A stretch of 64,000 bases of DNA from the NCBI GenBank assembly GCA_963924555.1, contig OZ004581.1, positions 4,464,001 through 4,528,000 of the forward strand, written 5' to 3'. Below, one piece after another: positions 25,383 through 35,456 of the stretch. The notes beneath the pieces were generated by a model. The model had not been told where the DNA came from. It saw nothing but the letters and a program-made list of their open reading frames with translations, and ran no database searches. Position numbers and translations under genes: made by a program. This DNA is from Crambe crambe (taxonomy: Eukaryota > Porifera > Demospongiae > Poecilosclerida > Crambeidae). The stretch's first letter is position 1. Every line of letters begins with the position of its first letter.

Positions 25383-27889
25383 GATTATTACATTGATACC
25401 GTGAAATATCACGAGTCTGTTGGCTAGTATTCACACGAGTGCCGCAGGCACGAGTGAGAATACCAGCCAATCAGACGAGTGATATTTCACGGTATCTACG
25501 TAATAATCAATTTATTATGTAACTACTGAGCATGCGTGGTGCCTTCAGGCCGTTGGATTCGTTTTGTTTATTCGGTGAGTGAACTTGACTTGTTACAGTT
25601 GTAATTGATTTCTACAGCATTTCGTTTCTGATTGTAGACACTAGGCTTATAAGTGTCTATTGTAAGCGCTAAGTGCTTTGTGGCTAGCATTACAGCTTCC
25701 TCTGTATGCAGCTAGTCTCGTGGGCCAGACCCTTTACCAACCGCGCTGCCAGGCTGAACTACCACTTACTACAGCAGCTAGCTAAGGAGTTTAGGCACAT
25801 CTAAAAGGTATAGCTGTACTTGCTTCACTTGCTGTCAAATGTTTTTACTACTTGTCAAATTGCACATTGCCATAGTATAATTAGCTACTGGATTTTTTTC
25901 CCTAGAACAGCAGAATTATTTTTTTAACTCTTGAAAAGGAAGTATAGTCTAGTTTTTCACTTATATATATTATCATGGCTATAAAATAAATCATTATGCA
26001 AAGATTGCCCAGGGGGACGTAATATGACTACGCGATATGACTACGCGATATGGTAAAATATCACCCTAGTTGTGATACTACTATTCTCTATGGGACATGC
26101 TCAGTAACTACATAATAAATATATATATATATTTATAGCCCGTTGCCATGGTAACGGACCGATTTACATGGATTTATAAATGTGATACAGTGCATGTAAT
26201 TGTAGCCTGGGGTGGTATTTACAGGGAAAAGTTAGATATAGATTCTGCAAAGTTGATATTGCACTTTAAAGGAGTTGTGACCAGACTGAAAGGTGAGTAT
26301 GTGACAGTATAGAGTTCTGTCCTTATACTAACTACTCTCAGAAAAGAATTTCATTGAACACGTTGCGCACGCTATAATGATATTCATTGACCACATTCCA
26401 CATTTCAAACCCAACAAGCTTTTCAGAGAGTAGCCAGCATAAAAGGCAGAACAGCGTGGCTGGTATTCTGCACTAGCTGCCCTACTTGCCATTCAGCTCC
26501 AACCATAATTATGACGCTGTGCCCCTACCTTACGTGAGCAAGTTAAAGCACAGTGAGTGGGTGGGTTATAGACCGAAAGATAGTTCGGTACCGTATGAGT
26601 CACGACGTTGAAGTGGGATGGCCATATTCTTGTTAGCAGCCAAAAAATAACATCGCTATAGAGACAGAAGCACTGAGCATGCGTAGTACATTCGCGCGGG
26701 CTATAAAATAGTTATTAACCGCGCGCGTGCGGTTTGTAGTGAATTATAACCACTCGCCCCTCGGGCCTCGTGCTTATAATTCGACTACAAACCTAGCGCT
26801 TGGTTAACCCTTTACCTTCAGTAGTGCTGTCTTCTTCTCTCGAGAAAGGATCGACACACCAGTGGCAAATTGGACGGCCAATCTTACGTCATCAATGCTC
26901 CCCATGGCAACCTGACTTGCAGCTCGAGCTGCACGAGCCACTCCTTTCCACCGCTTCTTCTCCTGCTAAGACCTCCAAACAACTATAGGCTACGTAGGCA
27001 AGTAGAGGCATGCATGTCTAGTCATTCCTTTTAAAAAAAAAAAAAAAAAAAAAAAAGAGTGATGAAAGCAAACATCAAAGCTTCTTCAAAGCAAAAGCAC
27101 TTGAATCAAAGCGCTTATCGATCTTTCTATTGTTCACTGAGATCTCTATTTACTGATAGTGCCGACATGCCGACAATGAATATTCATCAGCAGGATATTT
27201 CCCGTTTTTCTCCCGGATAACTGGATGTGCAAAAATGCACGGTTTTGGAAGCCAAAGGGTTAAACATTCCACTGACATAAGGTTGACCTATTGATCTTGA
27301 GCTCAGCTCCTTCGATAACTACTATATCCCCTCAGCTCCTTCATCTAACTGAGATAACTACTATAATACCCTCATTAGATCCACTGTGAACTCCCTCATA
27401 CTATACCACTAATACACCCAACATGTCACCCAACCCACTGTTCCATCACATTCTCTTCATCTGATCAGTTCTGTGCATCCTAGTCACACTAGCTGCACAC
27501 CTGCTCTTATAATACTCACTGAGATAACTACCTACTGAGATAACCTATATACCCTCATGTGAACTGCCTCATACACCTCAGATGACATCCCCCTACAGTC
27601 ACTCTTCATCTCATTCATATAAGTATTTAATAGGATTATTATCATGATAATTATTGTGATTATGATTATGGTGGTGATCAGAAACAGCTAATAATGATAA
27701 TTATTGTAATCTATGAAAGTCTCTAAAGCAAGGAATTTTACACAGTCGTTTCCTGCAGATGGAACAGGTGTAGGATGTAAATCGAACTGGTTTTGCCCTC
27801 TTGATTAAGCACTGTTCACACCTACCCCGCGGCAAGCCAGCATCAGTGGACTTAACCAGACTACATTCAACACTGACATCATCCATTGC

Positions 27890-27923
<34 letters not shown>

Positions 27924-28306
27924 GAAGGAGACCTTTCCCTATACCTCTTATCCTTTAACAGAAGGCGAACCAAATCCAATCTAAAATCCAGCAGCTTACA
28001 TGCTTTCACTCTATAATACTTACAATTATGCTTGTACAAAATAAAGGCATTATCTACTGCATAGTCAAGGAACTGGAAAAAGGCACGCAACCAATACCTC
28101 TTAGATTTCTTATCATAACCATAACTCTTTCTAAGCTGACTAAGGCGATCAACTCCACCCATGTACTTATTATAGGCCGGCAATAGTGGGGGGACTGACT
28201 GATACCCTATTCTCCTCTTGATTAAGCACTGTTCACACCTACCCCGCGGCAAGCCAGCATCAGTGGACTTAACCAGACTACATTCAACACTGACATCATC
28301 CATTGC

Positions 28307-28340
<34 letters not shown>

Positions 28341-31300
28341 GAAGGAGACCTTTCCCTATACCTCTTATCCTTTAACAGAAGGCGAACCAAATCCAATCTA
28401 AAATCCAGCAGCTTACATGCTTTCACTCTATAATACTTACAATTATGCTTGTACAAAATAAAGGCATTATCTACTGCATAGTCAAGGAACTGGAAAAAGG
28501 CACGCAACCAATACCTCTTAGATTTCTTATCATAACCATAACTCTTTCTAAGCTGACTAAGGCGATCAACTCCACCCATGTACTTATTATAGGCCGGCAA
28601 TAGTGGGGGGACTGACTGATACCCTATTCTACCACCTCTCTGAACCCGTGGCACTTCATCTTCCATATGCTCAGGAAACACATTACTCACAAAGGACACC
28701 ACCTTACGATCATTAAAAACATAGTAACACACATCTCCCACTCTCTCTACAACATAGCTTCCCCTAGGAGGCTTAACACCCTTCAAATTTGCAGGAAATC
28801 CTAATGCTCTCTGTTTGATGGTGCCAACATAATAAATCTTATCCTTAGCCAACGATTCCACAAGAGGCCCACTGGAAAAAAAGTTATCACAATAAACAAC
28901 ATGATTCATATCTACAAAGGGTCTAAGGAGATCTGTGACCACTCTCATAACCATACCCTTCTCTGCTTCCCGCTTGCCAGTTACCAGGTTGATAGGTTTT
29001 CCCTCATACACTTGAAAAGTGCAGAGGTATCCACAGCAGGAACAACAACAACACCAAATCTTAAATCCCTTCTTTATTGGCTTCTTGGGCATCACCACTT
29101 TACCCTTCGCACGACCCTTATACTTAATCATGGCTTCATCAACCGCCAGCTCTTGGCCAGGACTATAATTCAAGAAAAATTTATCACCAAGTGTATCTAA
29201 CAGTGGCTTAATTTTACGGGTCAGGCTGCTACCACCAGGAGGAAGGGCCGCATCATCCACCAAATGCAAATTGGACCTAATATCCCAGAATCTAGTCCTA
29301 GATATACACCTCTAGATTCCCTCTACTCCCAATAACTTATCCTTACTCCATGCATCATTAATTCTGGGCAGGCGGTGTATCCCCATCGCTAGTTGAACCC
29401 CAAGGAAAGCCAAGAATTCACTCTTAGTAATATCAACCCATCTTGACCGATTCTTCCTCCCGGCATACCTATTGCTCTCTGTCACAATCAAATCATTCAA
29501 GGAATCTGGCCACAATAAACTCAAATAATCTAATGGGGTATGCTCTGCAGGGTCCAGATGCTGATAAGGGCCAATAACACCACAATACCTATACTTAGGA
29601 TAACGACCAGAGGTGAGAGACAGGCCAAGTCCAATGATACTAGCTAACCGCCGACGCTTGGGGGTAGGTAGTGCACCATCTAGGTCTTCTTCTTCTTCTT
29701 CTTCTTCTTCTTCTTTATCATCTTCTTCTTCTTCTTCTTCCAAACTGTTCAAAACTTCCAAACTAGAAAGTTCTACAAAAAAATATCACATGATAATACC
29801 ACACCCCTCTATGCCCCTCCCCTATAGCTGTATGGTTTCATAAGACAGCCACACCCCTTAATGAAGGACAACCCTTTATACTGCAGAAAGCCACACCCCT
29901 TTTCCAGCTCAATTAAGGCCAAAAAACAGCAAACAGCCACACCCATCTTATGGCTGAATTTAAACAGTTCTATGACTTCATTAAGGGTAATTAAGGGCAA
30001 TTAAACAGAAATACCCACCTTGAGGCTTCATTAAGGGCCAAAGCCACCCTGTGACTTCATCAAGGCAGTCATGCGGCTTCATTAAGGGATGTAAATAGCC
30101 ACACCCACCCTGTGGGTCCATTAGGCAGTCACACCCACTCTCTGGCGTCATTAAGGGGAATTAAACAGTCATGCAGCTTCATTAATGAAGCCACAGGGTG
30201 GGTGTGGCCATTTACGTCCCTTAATGAAGCCGCATGACTGTTTAATTGCTCCTTAATTAAGCCACAGGGTGGGTGCGGCCGTTTAATTGCCCTTAATGAA
30301 GCCACAGGGTGGGTGTGGCTGTTTAATCGTCCTTAATGAAGCCACAGACTGGGTGTGGCTGTTTAATCGTCCTTAATGAAGCCACAGACTGGGTGTGGTT
30401 GTTTAATTGCCCTTAATGAAGCCTCATGACTGTTTAATTGCTCCTTAATTAAGCCACAGGGTGGGTGCGGCCATTTAATTGCCCTTAATGAAGCCACAGG
30501 GTGGGTGTGGCTGTTTAATCGTCCTTAATGAAGCCACAGACTGGGTGTGGCTGTTTAATCGTCCTTAATGAAGCCACAGACTGGGTGTGGTTGTTTAATT
30601 GCCCTTAATGAAGCCGCATGACTGTTTAATTGCTCCTTAATTAAGCCACAGGGTGGGTGCGGCCGTTTAATTGCCCTTAATGAAGCCACAGGGTGGGTGT
30701 GGCTGTTTAATCGTCCTTAATGAAGCCACAGACTGGGTGTGGCTGTTTAATCGTCCTTAATGAAGCCACAGACTGGGTGTGGTTGTTTAATTGCCCTTAA
30801 TGAAGCCGCATGACTGTTTAATTGCTCCTTAAGCCACAGGGTGGGTGCGGCTGTTTAATTGCCCTTAATGAAGCCACAGGGTGGGTGTGGCTGTTTAATC
30901 GTCCTTAATGAAGCCACAGACTGGGTGTGGCTGTTTAATCGTCCTTAATGAAGCCACAGACTGGGTGTGGTTGTTTAATTGCCCTTAATGAAGCCGCATG
31001 ACTGTTTAATTGCTCCTTAATTAAGCCACAGGGTGGGTGAGGCTGTTTAATCGCCCTTAATGAAGCCACAGGGTGGGTGTGGCTGTTTAATGAAGCTGAA
31101 TGACTGTTTAATTGCTCCTTAATTAAGCCACAGGGTGGGTGTGGCCGTTTAATCGCCCTTAATGAAGCCACAGGGTGGGTGTGGCTGTTTAATCCAAGCC
31201 GCATGACTGTTTAATTGCTCCTTAATTGAGTGGGTGTGGGCAATTAAACAGTCGTGCAGCTTGATTAAGGCGATTAAACAGCCACACCCACTCTATGGCT

Positions 31301-32017
31301 TCATTAAGAGCAAATAGACAACACACCCACTTCATTAAACAGCCACACCCATCCTATAACTTCGTAGGAGCAATCAGACAGTCCTGTGGCTTTATCAAGG
31401 GCAATTGAATGGCTGCACCCATCCTACGGCTTCACTGAGGACATTAAAGCAGCCACACCCATCCCCACAGCTCAATATAAAGGCCACACCCCTCTAATAA
31501 GCTCCCATGCACCCCTCACAGAGGTCACAGTTCTAGTTACAGGGCTAGTTACAGGGCTCGCAGTAACACTCTAGTATTGTCCGGACATGATTATCTAATA
31601 GCAATTTAAGAGTATAACTATAATAATATGAATAAATTGACTGGAAAATGTCCTGTGACTGACTGTTATTGTGAGCACTGTAGTTAGCTACAGTTCAAAC
31701 TTTGGTGGACAAGACTTCCTTACCGTTGTACGGGCTCCACTCGTCACTTGGGTGACCCAGCTCCTGCCTGTCAGCCTCGCACAGCTCCATCTTTAACCCT
31801 TTACCTTCAGTAGTGCTGTCTTCTTCTCTCGAGAAAGGATCGACACACCAGTGGCAAATTGGACGGCCAATCTTACGTCATCAATGCTCCCCATGGCAAC
31901 CTGACTTGCAGCTCGAGCTGCACGAGCCACTCCTTTCCACCGCTTCTTCTCCTGCTAAGACCTCCAAACAACTATAGGCTACGTAGGCAAGTAGAGGCAT
32001 GCATGTCTAGTCATTCC

Positions 32018-32048
<31 letters not shown>

Positions 32049-34675
32049 TGATGAAAGCAAACATCAAAGCTTCTTCAAAGCAAAAGCACTTGAATCAAAG
32101 CGCTTATCGATCTTTCTATTGTTCACTGAGATCTCTATTTACTGATAGTGCCGACATGCCGACAATGAATATTCATCAGCAGGATATTTCCCGTTTTTCT
32201 CCCGGATAACTGGATGTGCAAAAATGCACGGTTTTGGAAGCCAAAGGGTTAATAACTATTACTTATAGCCCGTTGCCACGGTAACGGACCGAAGGCAGAA
32301 CTTGCGAGCTGTGTAACAGCGTGGCTGGTATTCTGCACTAGCTGCCCTACTTGCCATTCAGCTCCAACCATAATTATGACGCTGTGCCCCTACCTTACGT
32401 GAGCAAGTTAAAGCACAGTGAGTGGGTGGCCTGGGTTATAGACTGAAAGATAGTTCGGTACCGTATGAGTCACGACGTTGAAGTGGGATGGCCATATTCT
32501 TGTTAGCAGCCAAAAAGTAACATCGCTATAGAGACAGAAGCACTGAGCATGCGTAGTACACTCGCGCGGGCTATAAAATAATTATTAACCGCGCGCGTGC
32601 GGTTTGTAGTGAATTATAAGCACTCGCCCCTCGGGCTTCGCCCTCGGGCCTCGTGCTTATAATTCGACTACAAACCTAGCGCTTGGTTAATAACTATTAT
32701 ATATATATACACATATCATACCTATAACTGGAGGGATATAACCAGTGCAATCATTGATAATTCTTTGCTGGTAATATCTGTTGCATTGGCTTGTTGCACA
32801 GCAAACTCTTCTGAATACGGCATCACGCTGCTCATGTTGTGCTCGGCTCAGTATGGGATGATAAAGTAACATTGAGCCAGCAAATCCAACATTAGGGGAT
32901 GTATGTAAAGCCCTATAACATAGATTACAACCCAGTTTAACGTATTAGAATTGTAGTTACTGTTAATGATGATATCATAGGCTCCATCATAATTATCAGA
33001 TATTGACCACACCTAGTAACTACACCCTAATTATATTAGTCACATGATCATGCAAATTTCAAAGGTTCCGAGTTCTGAAGTTCTCTTTTCTAAGCATTAT
33101 GCTTATATGGTGCCAAATACGTGCACAAATCACTTATTTATACTGCATTTCCTGTTAAATCTGGGACATAAATTCAGGAGATCCATAATAGAGCTATTAA
33201 ATTTGTGACTGTCCTGGACATTCTGAAACAGTTGTATGTGATGCATTGCTAACTGGCTGGTGATTTACTTAGTATAGCCAGCTAGCTATGTACCCGCGAG
33301 ATTATGTACACTTACCCATTAACGTAGCAGCACATTTGAGTTAGAGTAATTCCACCTAATGCTCTTAGCTGATGATTTATAGGTAGTGAGGAAACATAGC
33401 AGTTTTCATCAAGCCTTGTGAATCTTGCAATGTCTCTGGCAGCTTGTTGAAGAGTACATGGACACGGATCAAGCATAGCCGCTAGAATATCAGGTGTTGT
33501 TCCAATCAAGAAGATTCCATCTGTAGCTTGAAATTGCCTGCATTGTGTGCTAAGAAACGCTACATTAGCAGGAAGAAGCATTGCCATATTATTTATCTTA
33601 GTATTCTGTCTCCTTCCAACATCAGAAGTGCAAGATACAGCATCACCTATTCCAGGAAATCCTGATAATGGATGATTGGTAAAGAAGTTCGACTCGGAAT
33701 TGTAGCCAACAACTGCTGCTCTGTTTCTTCCCACAGAGCTCCATTGGATTTTTCCACACATGTAAGTAAAGACTGCATATGTTCTAATCCCATCAGTAAC
33801 TATGGTGGCTTGATAACTATTAACCTGTAAAGGCATATTAACTCTGGTAATTATGGCTGTGTTATTTGTGGATCTACTTTACCTTCTGAAGCTCCTCTTT
33901 GTTGATTCCTAGGTGATCTTCTGCACCATGTGGGCTTGGATGCACATTGTCCCAATGGACAGTGAGGACCCAGTTACCTTCAAATTCTACTTCACCCTCT
34001 TGCGGAGTACTTTGAATATAAGTGTTCACTTGATGAAGCCAATTTCTGCCCACTGGATTGGATGCTGCATCATTTGAGTGGAAAGTGGCATATCTCACAG
34101 CTCCCTCTCTGCGTATATCATTGTCACTCCAAAATGGTGCAACTGCCATTCCAGTCCTCGTCCAATAATTCCGTGTTGGGAACCTCTCTGGTACTGAAAA
34201 TTTCCATGGTCTGTTGAATGATATGACTCCATTTTCGTTAACCTGCATGTGAAATATACATTGTACAGTGAACCTCACACTTGGGACCTATTATTTTCCA
34301 CTATTCTGTCCTTTGTTGTATTGGACATTAAGAATGTATTAGAACTATAGAGGAAAGTGTCCTTTTGGTATCTTGAAATGTGTCCTTTGTCTATTGTGTC
34401 TTTTATTTGGAGTGTTTTCACTGTACTTGTAAAAAAGGAATATTTGGCACATGATTCCAATGTCTAGCTTTGCAACGAAATTTAGAACCCTAATGGTAGA
34501 TATGGTAATCTAATTAGCTAGTGGCTTACATATGCCAAAGTAGCAATTTCATTCCCAAAAATCAGACCATCTGGAATATTTATAGCATCAGACACTGCAT
34601 CTGTTCCAGTCTTCTTTAACTCCAAGATACCCGGGAAAGTTCTCAAGTTCAGTATAGGAAGGAAATCTCCACCAA
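20791..34675 (-). CDS. MUC4-like NIDO-AMOP-VWD-EGF cell-surface protein
   Basis: Minus-strand multi-exon gene. The NIDO domain lies in exons 34675-34530 and 34242-33883 and the start of 33824-33316; AMOP in the rest of 33824-33316 and in 32912-32722 ([11 protein letters not shown], then [13 protein letters not shown]); VWD in about 24944-24722 and 24662-24305 ([14 protein letters not shown], then [16 protein letters not shown]). A linker with two Cys-rich exons follows (23980-23624; 23325-23170, TSP/COMP-type [10 protein letters not shown]). Next come EGF/EGF-Ca exons (23111-22989, 22937-22820, 22768-22652, 22596-22486, 22422-22280), a SEA-like module in three exons (22217-21732), a Thr-rich stalk (about 21680-21331 and 21149-20870), and a C-terminal hydrophobic run ([13 protein letters not shown]) before TAA. 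Same domain order as vertebrate MUC4, suggesting an adhesive surface glycoprotein. No signal-peptide exon found. At least two exons show frame damage (see findings), so it may be a recent pseudogene or contain assembly errors. Confidence 0.75.
22820..22937 (-). pseudogene. EGF exon with a 7-bp tandem duplication
   Basis: Exon of the MUC4-like gene. It reads [15 protein letters not shown] and so on, parallel to the paralogous exon 37270-37151. Near its 3' end AATGAAG is present twice in a row (plus-strand CTTCATTCTTCATT, about 22830-22845), shifting the frame and giving a stop in this copy. The final EGF cysteine present in the paralogue is also absent. Flanking splice sites look normal. Confidence 0.65.
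24722..24944 (-). pseudogene. VWD N-terminal exon with an apparent frame break
   Basis: Starts [20 protein letters not shown] and reads to [11 protein letters not shown]. The family continuation [15 protein letters not shown] is in a different frame further along, so one small indel lies in between, in the region 24790-24850. Donor GTAATT at the 3' edge joins in frame to [10 protein letters not shown] of the next exon. Either a real mutation or a sequence error. Confidence 0.5.
25344..25382. repeat. Poly-A plus TA microsatellite
   Basis: About 23 A residues followed by (TA)n, in the transposon-filled intron. Immediately precedes the hairpin at 25383. Confidence 0.8.
25383..25505. mobile_element. 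Long hairpin element
   Basis: GATACCGTGAAATATCACGA pairs with its inverse ending ATATTTCACGGTATC, with inner arms TTGGCTAGTATTC / GAATACCAGCCAA around a CGAGTGCCGCAGGCACGAGT centre. It is followed directly by an element with its own inverted ends. Confidence 0.7.
25505..26122. mobile_element. Miniature transposon with 25-bp inverted ends
   Basis: Left end ATTTATTATGTAACTACTGA, right end inverse TCAGTAACTACATAATAAAT, about 615 bp apart. No coding capacity. The inside carries a fragment of the TCTAAGTG dispersed repeat and a half TAGTCTCG hairpin (25711-25740). The hairpin-then-element arrangement is repeated in a different family at 58799-59255. Confidence 0.6.
26134..26803. mobile_element. 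Repeat A, copy 1 (fold-back 3' end)
   Basis: Begins TATAGCCCGTTGCCATGGTA. Ends in a fold-back: TAGTTATTAACCGCGCGCG and GGTTTGTAGTGAATTATAA facing TTATAATTCGACTACAAACC and GCGCTTGGTTAA. A second copy is at 32264-32697. Its terminal TTAA is the target used by the piggyBac composite. About 250 bp in this copy (26163-26420) has no counterpart in copy 2. Confidence 0.7.
26808..27259 (+). mobile_element. PiggyBac-type miniature element B, copy 1
   Basis: 452 bp, starting CCCTTTACCTTCAGTAG and ending GAAGCCAAAGGG, flanked by TTAA at 26804-26807 and 27260-27263. TTAA duplication and CCCTTT ends are piggyBac hallmarks. No transposase inside; contains a long poly-A run. Nearly identical to, and the same length as, 31797-32248 in direct orientation. 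Confidence 0.85.
27264..27700. other. Spacer between element B and piggyBac transposase
   Basis: Short imperfect internal repeats (TGAGATAACTACTATAATACCCTCA and variants such as CTCAGCTCCTTC) and AT-rich text. No piggyBac-type terminus seen here apart from the flanking B copy. Confidence 0.5.
27701..29761 (-). CDS. PiggyBac transposase with internal tandem duplication
   Basis: Minus-strand DDD transposase of the piggyBac (DDE_Tnp_1_7) family, which cuts and pastes at TTAA. N-terminal acidic run and a PKRRR basic patch, then GPYQHLD and [13 protein letters not shown]. One in-frame TAG (29314-29312) separates this from the rest, which is in the same frame. Catalytic Asp motifs: [11 protein letters not shown] (first), [10 protein letters not shown] (second), [13 protein letters not shown] (third). 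The C-terminus is a Cys-rich domain (CEQCLIKR.., [13 protein letters not shown]). A 417-bp in-frame direct duplication (27798-28214 and 28215-28631) repeats the third Asp motif, a Ser/Gly run and half of the Cys domain. Without it the length would be about 547 residues, normal for the family. A possible extra 5' exon lies upstream (acceptor-like TTTTTTGTAG near 29777). Probably inactive as read, but young. Confidence 0.88.
27798..28631 (-). repeat. Two identical 417-bp tandem units in the transposase
   Basis: Units run from the CTCTTGATTAAGCACTG boundary to TGATACCCTATTCT. I saw no differences between them when reading side by side. 417 is 139 codons, so the frame is kept. Junction microhomology is only a few bases. 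Confidence 0.9.
29820..31500. repeat. GAAGCCACAGGGTGGG satellite with 192-bp higher-order unit
   Basis: Monomer about 40 bp, consensus near GAAGCCACAGGGTGGGTGTG plus GCTGTTTAATCGTCCTTAAT. Between about 30225 and 31000 monomers form a higher-order unit of four 40-mers plus one 32-mer: the marker GCATGACTG recurs at about 30232, 30424 (as TCATGACTG), 30616, 30808 and 30996, a spacing of 192 bp (last one 188). Flanking parts (29820-30180 and 31225-31490) carry the monomer in the opposite orientation and are more diverged. Short open frames here are by-products of the repeat. Confidence 0.9.
31797..32248 (+). mobile_element. PiggyBac-type miniature element B, copy 2
   Basis: Same 452-bp sequence as 26808-27259, same orientation, flanked by TTAA at 31793-31796 and 32249-32252. 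Differences from copy 1 are very few (edge of the poly-A run), so the two copies separated recently. Confidence 0.85.
32264..32697. mobile_element. Repeat A, copy 2
   Basis: Starts TATAGCCCGTTGCCACGGTA and ends in the fold-back CTTGGTTAATAACTATTA, here uninterrupted. Its right edge is about 25 bp from the splice donor of the AMOP exon at 32722, which is still intact. Confidence 0.7.
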
Positions 34676-35456
34676 CTGCACAAGTAATGAAATTAAAGGT
34701 CTTCAAGGAATACTTAGTTTGGGACTATTTGATTCTGTGATCATGAAGCACACCATGATTATGTTTTTAAGTTTATGTATCAAGAATTTGAGTTGTATAA
34801 TATTAAACTACTCCATACAGTGAGCAAACTGACTCTCGCATTAGCCCTGTTCACACAAGGATTTCAATCCAGATTCGATTGGGATTATATAGCTATGTGT
34901 AAACAATTTTACCCAAATTCATATGTGGGATAGTTTAAGTGTAAACAGCTGTATCCAAATTAGTAGTGGTTTGTAGCTTGTAGATGTTTATAACATGGAA
35001 CAGTCCTGACAACACCTTGCCTTCAAAAGTTCTCACCAATAAACCCAATAAGCGGACTGAATCCAAGATCAAAATCCTCGTGTAAACAGGGCTATTGGTA
35101 CATGTGTATTGGATTTATGCTTCAAAATGCCCAGGCATACATGTTGTGTTTAGCTAGTAGCACACTATTGAGTGCCTTGTAGGCTAAGTGGATTTTAGGT
35201 TCTAGCTAAATGCTTTGTGGTAAGCATCAGAGCTTCCTACTAATACCACTTCTCCAAGTGGATTGTAGGTTCTATAATGCTTTCTTAGCTATGCATTAAT
35301 AGTTCTAGGACTTGCTTGCTTGCTCATATGTTAAATGTTGCAGACAATGAGACATTGCATGATTAATACTGTTTTTGTTTGCATATATACCTTCAACTGT
35401 ACAGGCTAGCAAAACACAGCAGGACTCAAACCACTAGCTAATCATGAGCCTACCTT

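Noticed and set aside
25374-26122. Possible regulatory inverted repeats of the mucin gene
   Set aside because: Perfect hairpin and terminal repeats fit miniature transposons better than regulatory sites.
27801-28433. Two identical 71-codon plus-strand frames
   Set aside because: Antisense of the duplicated piggyBac segment, not separate genes.
29613-29843. Ser-rich plus-strand frame
   Set aside because: Antisense of the acidic Glu run in the piggyBac transposase.
30935-31204. Histidine/proline-rich repeated frame in the satellite
   Set aside because: It is an accidental open frame produced by a tandem repeat; the translation is only the 40-bp monomer repeated.
31859-32209. 116-codon frame in piggyBac miniature element B
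   Set aside because: It runs through a poly-A tract (Lys run), has no domain, and the same element at 26808 differs in frame at the tract.
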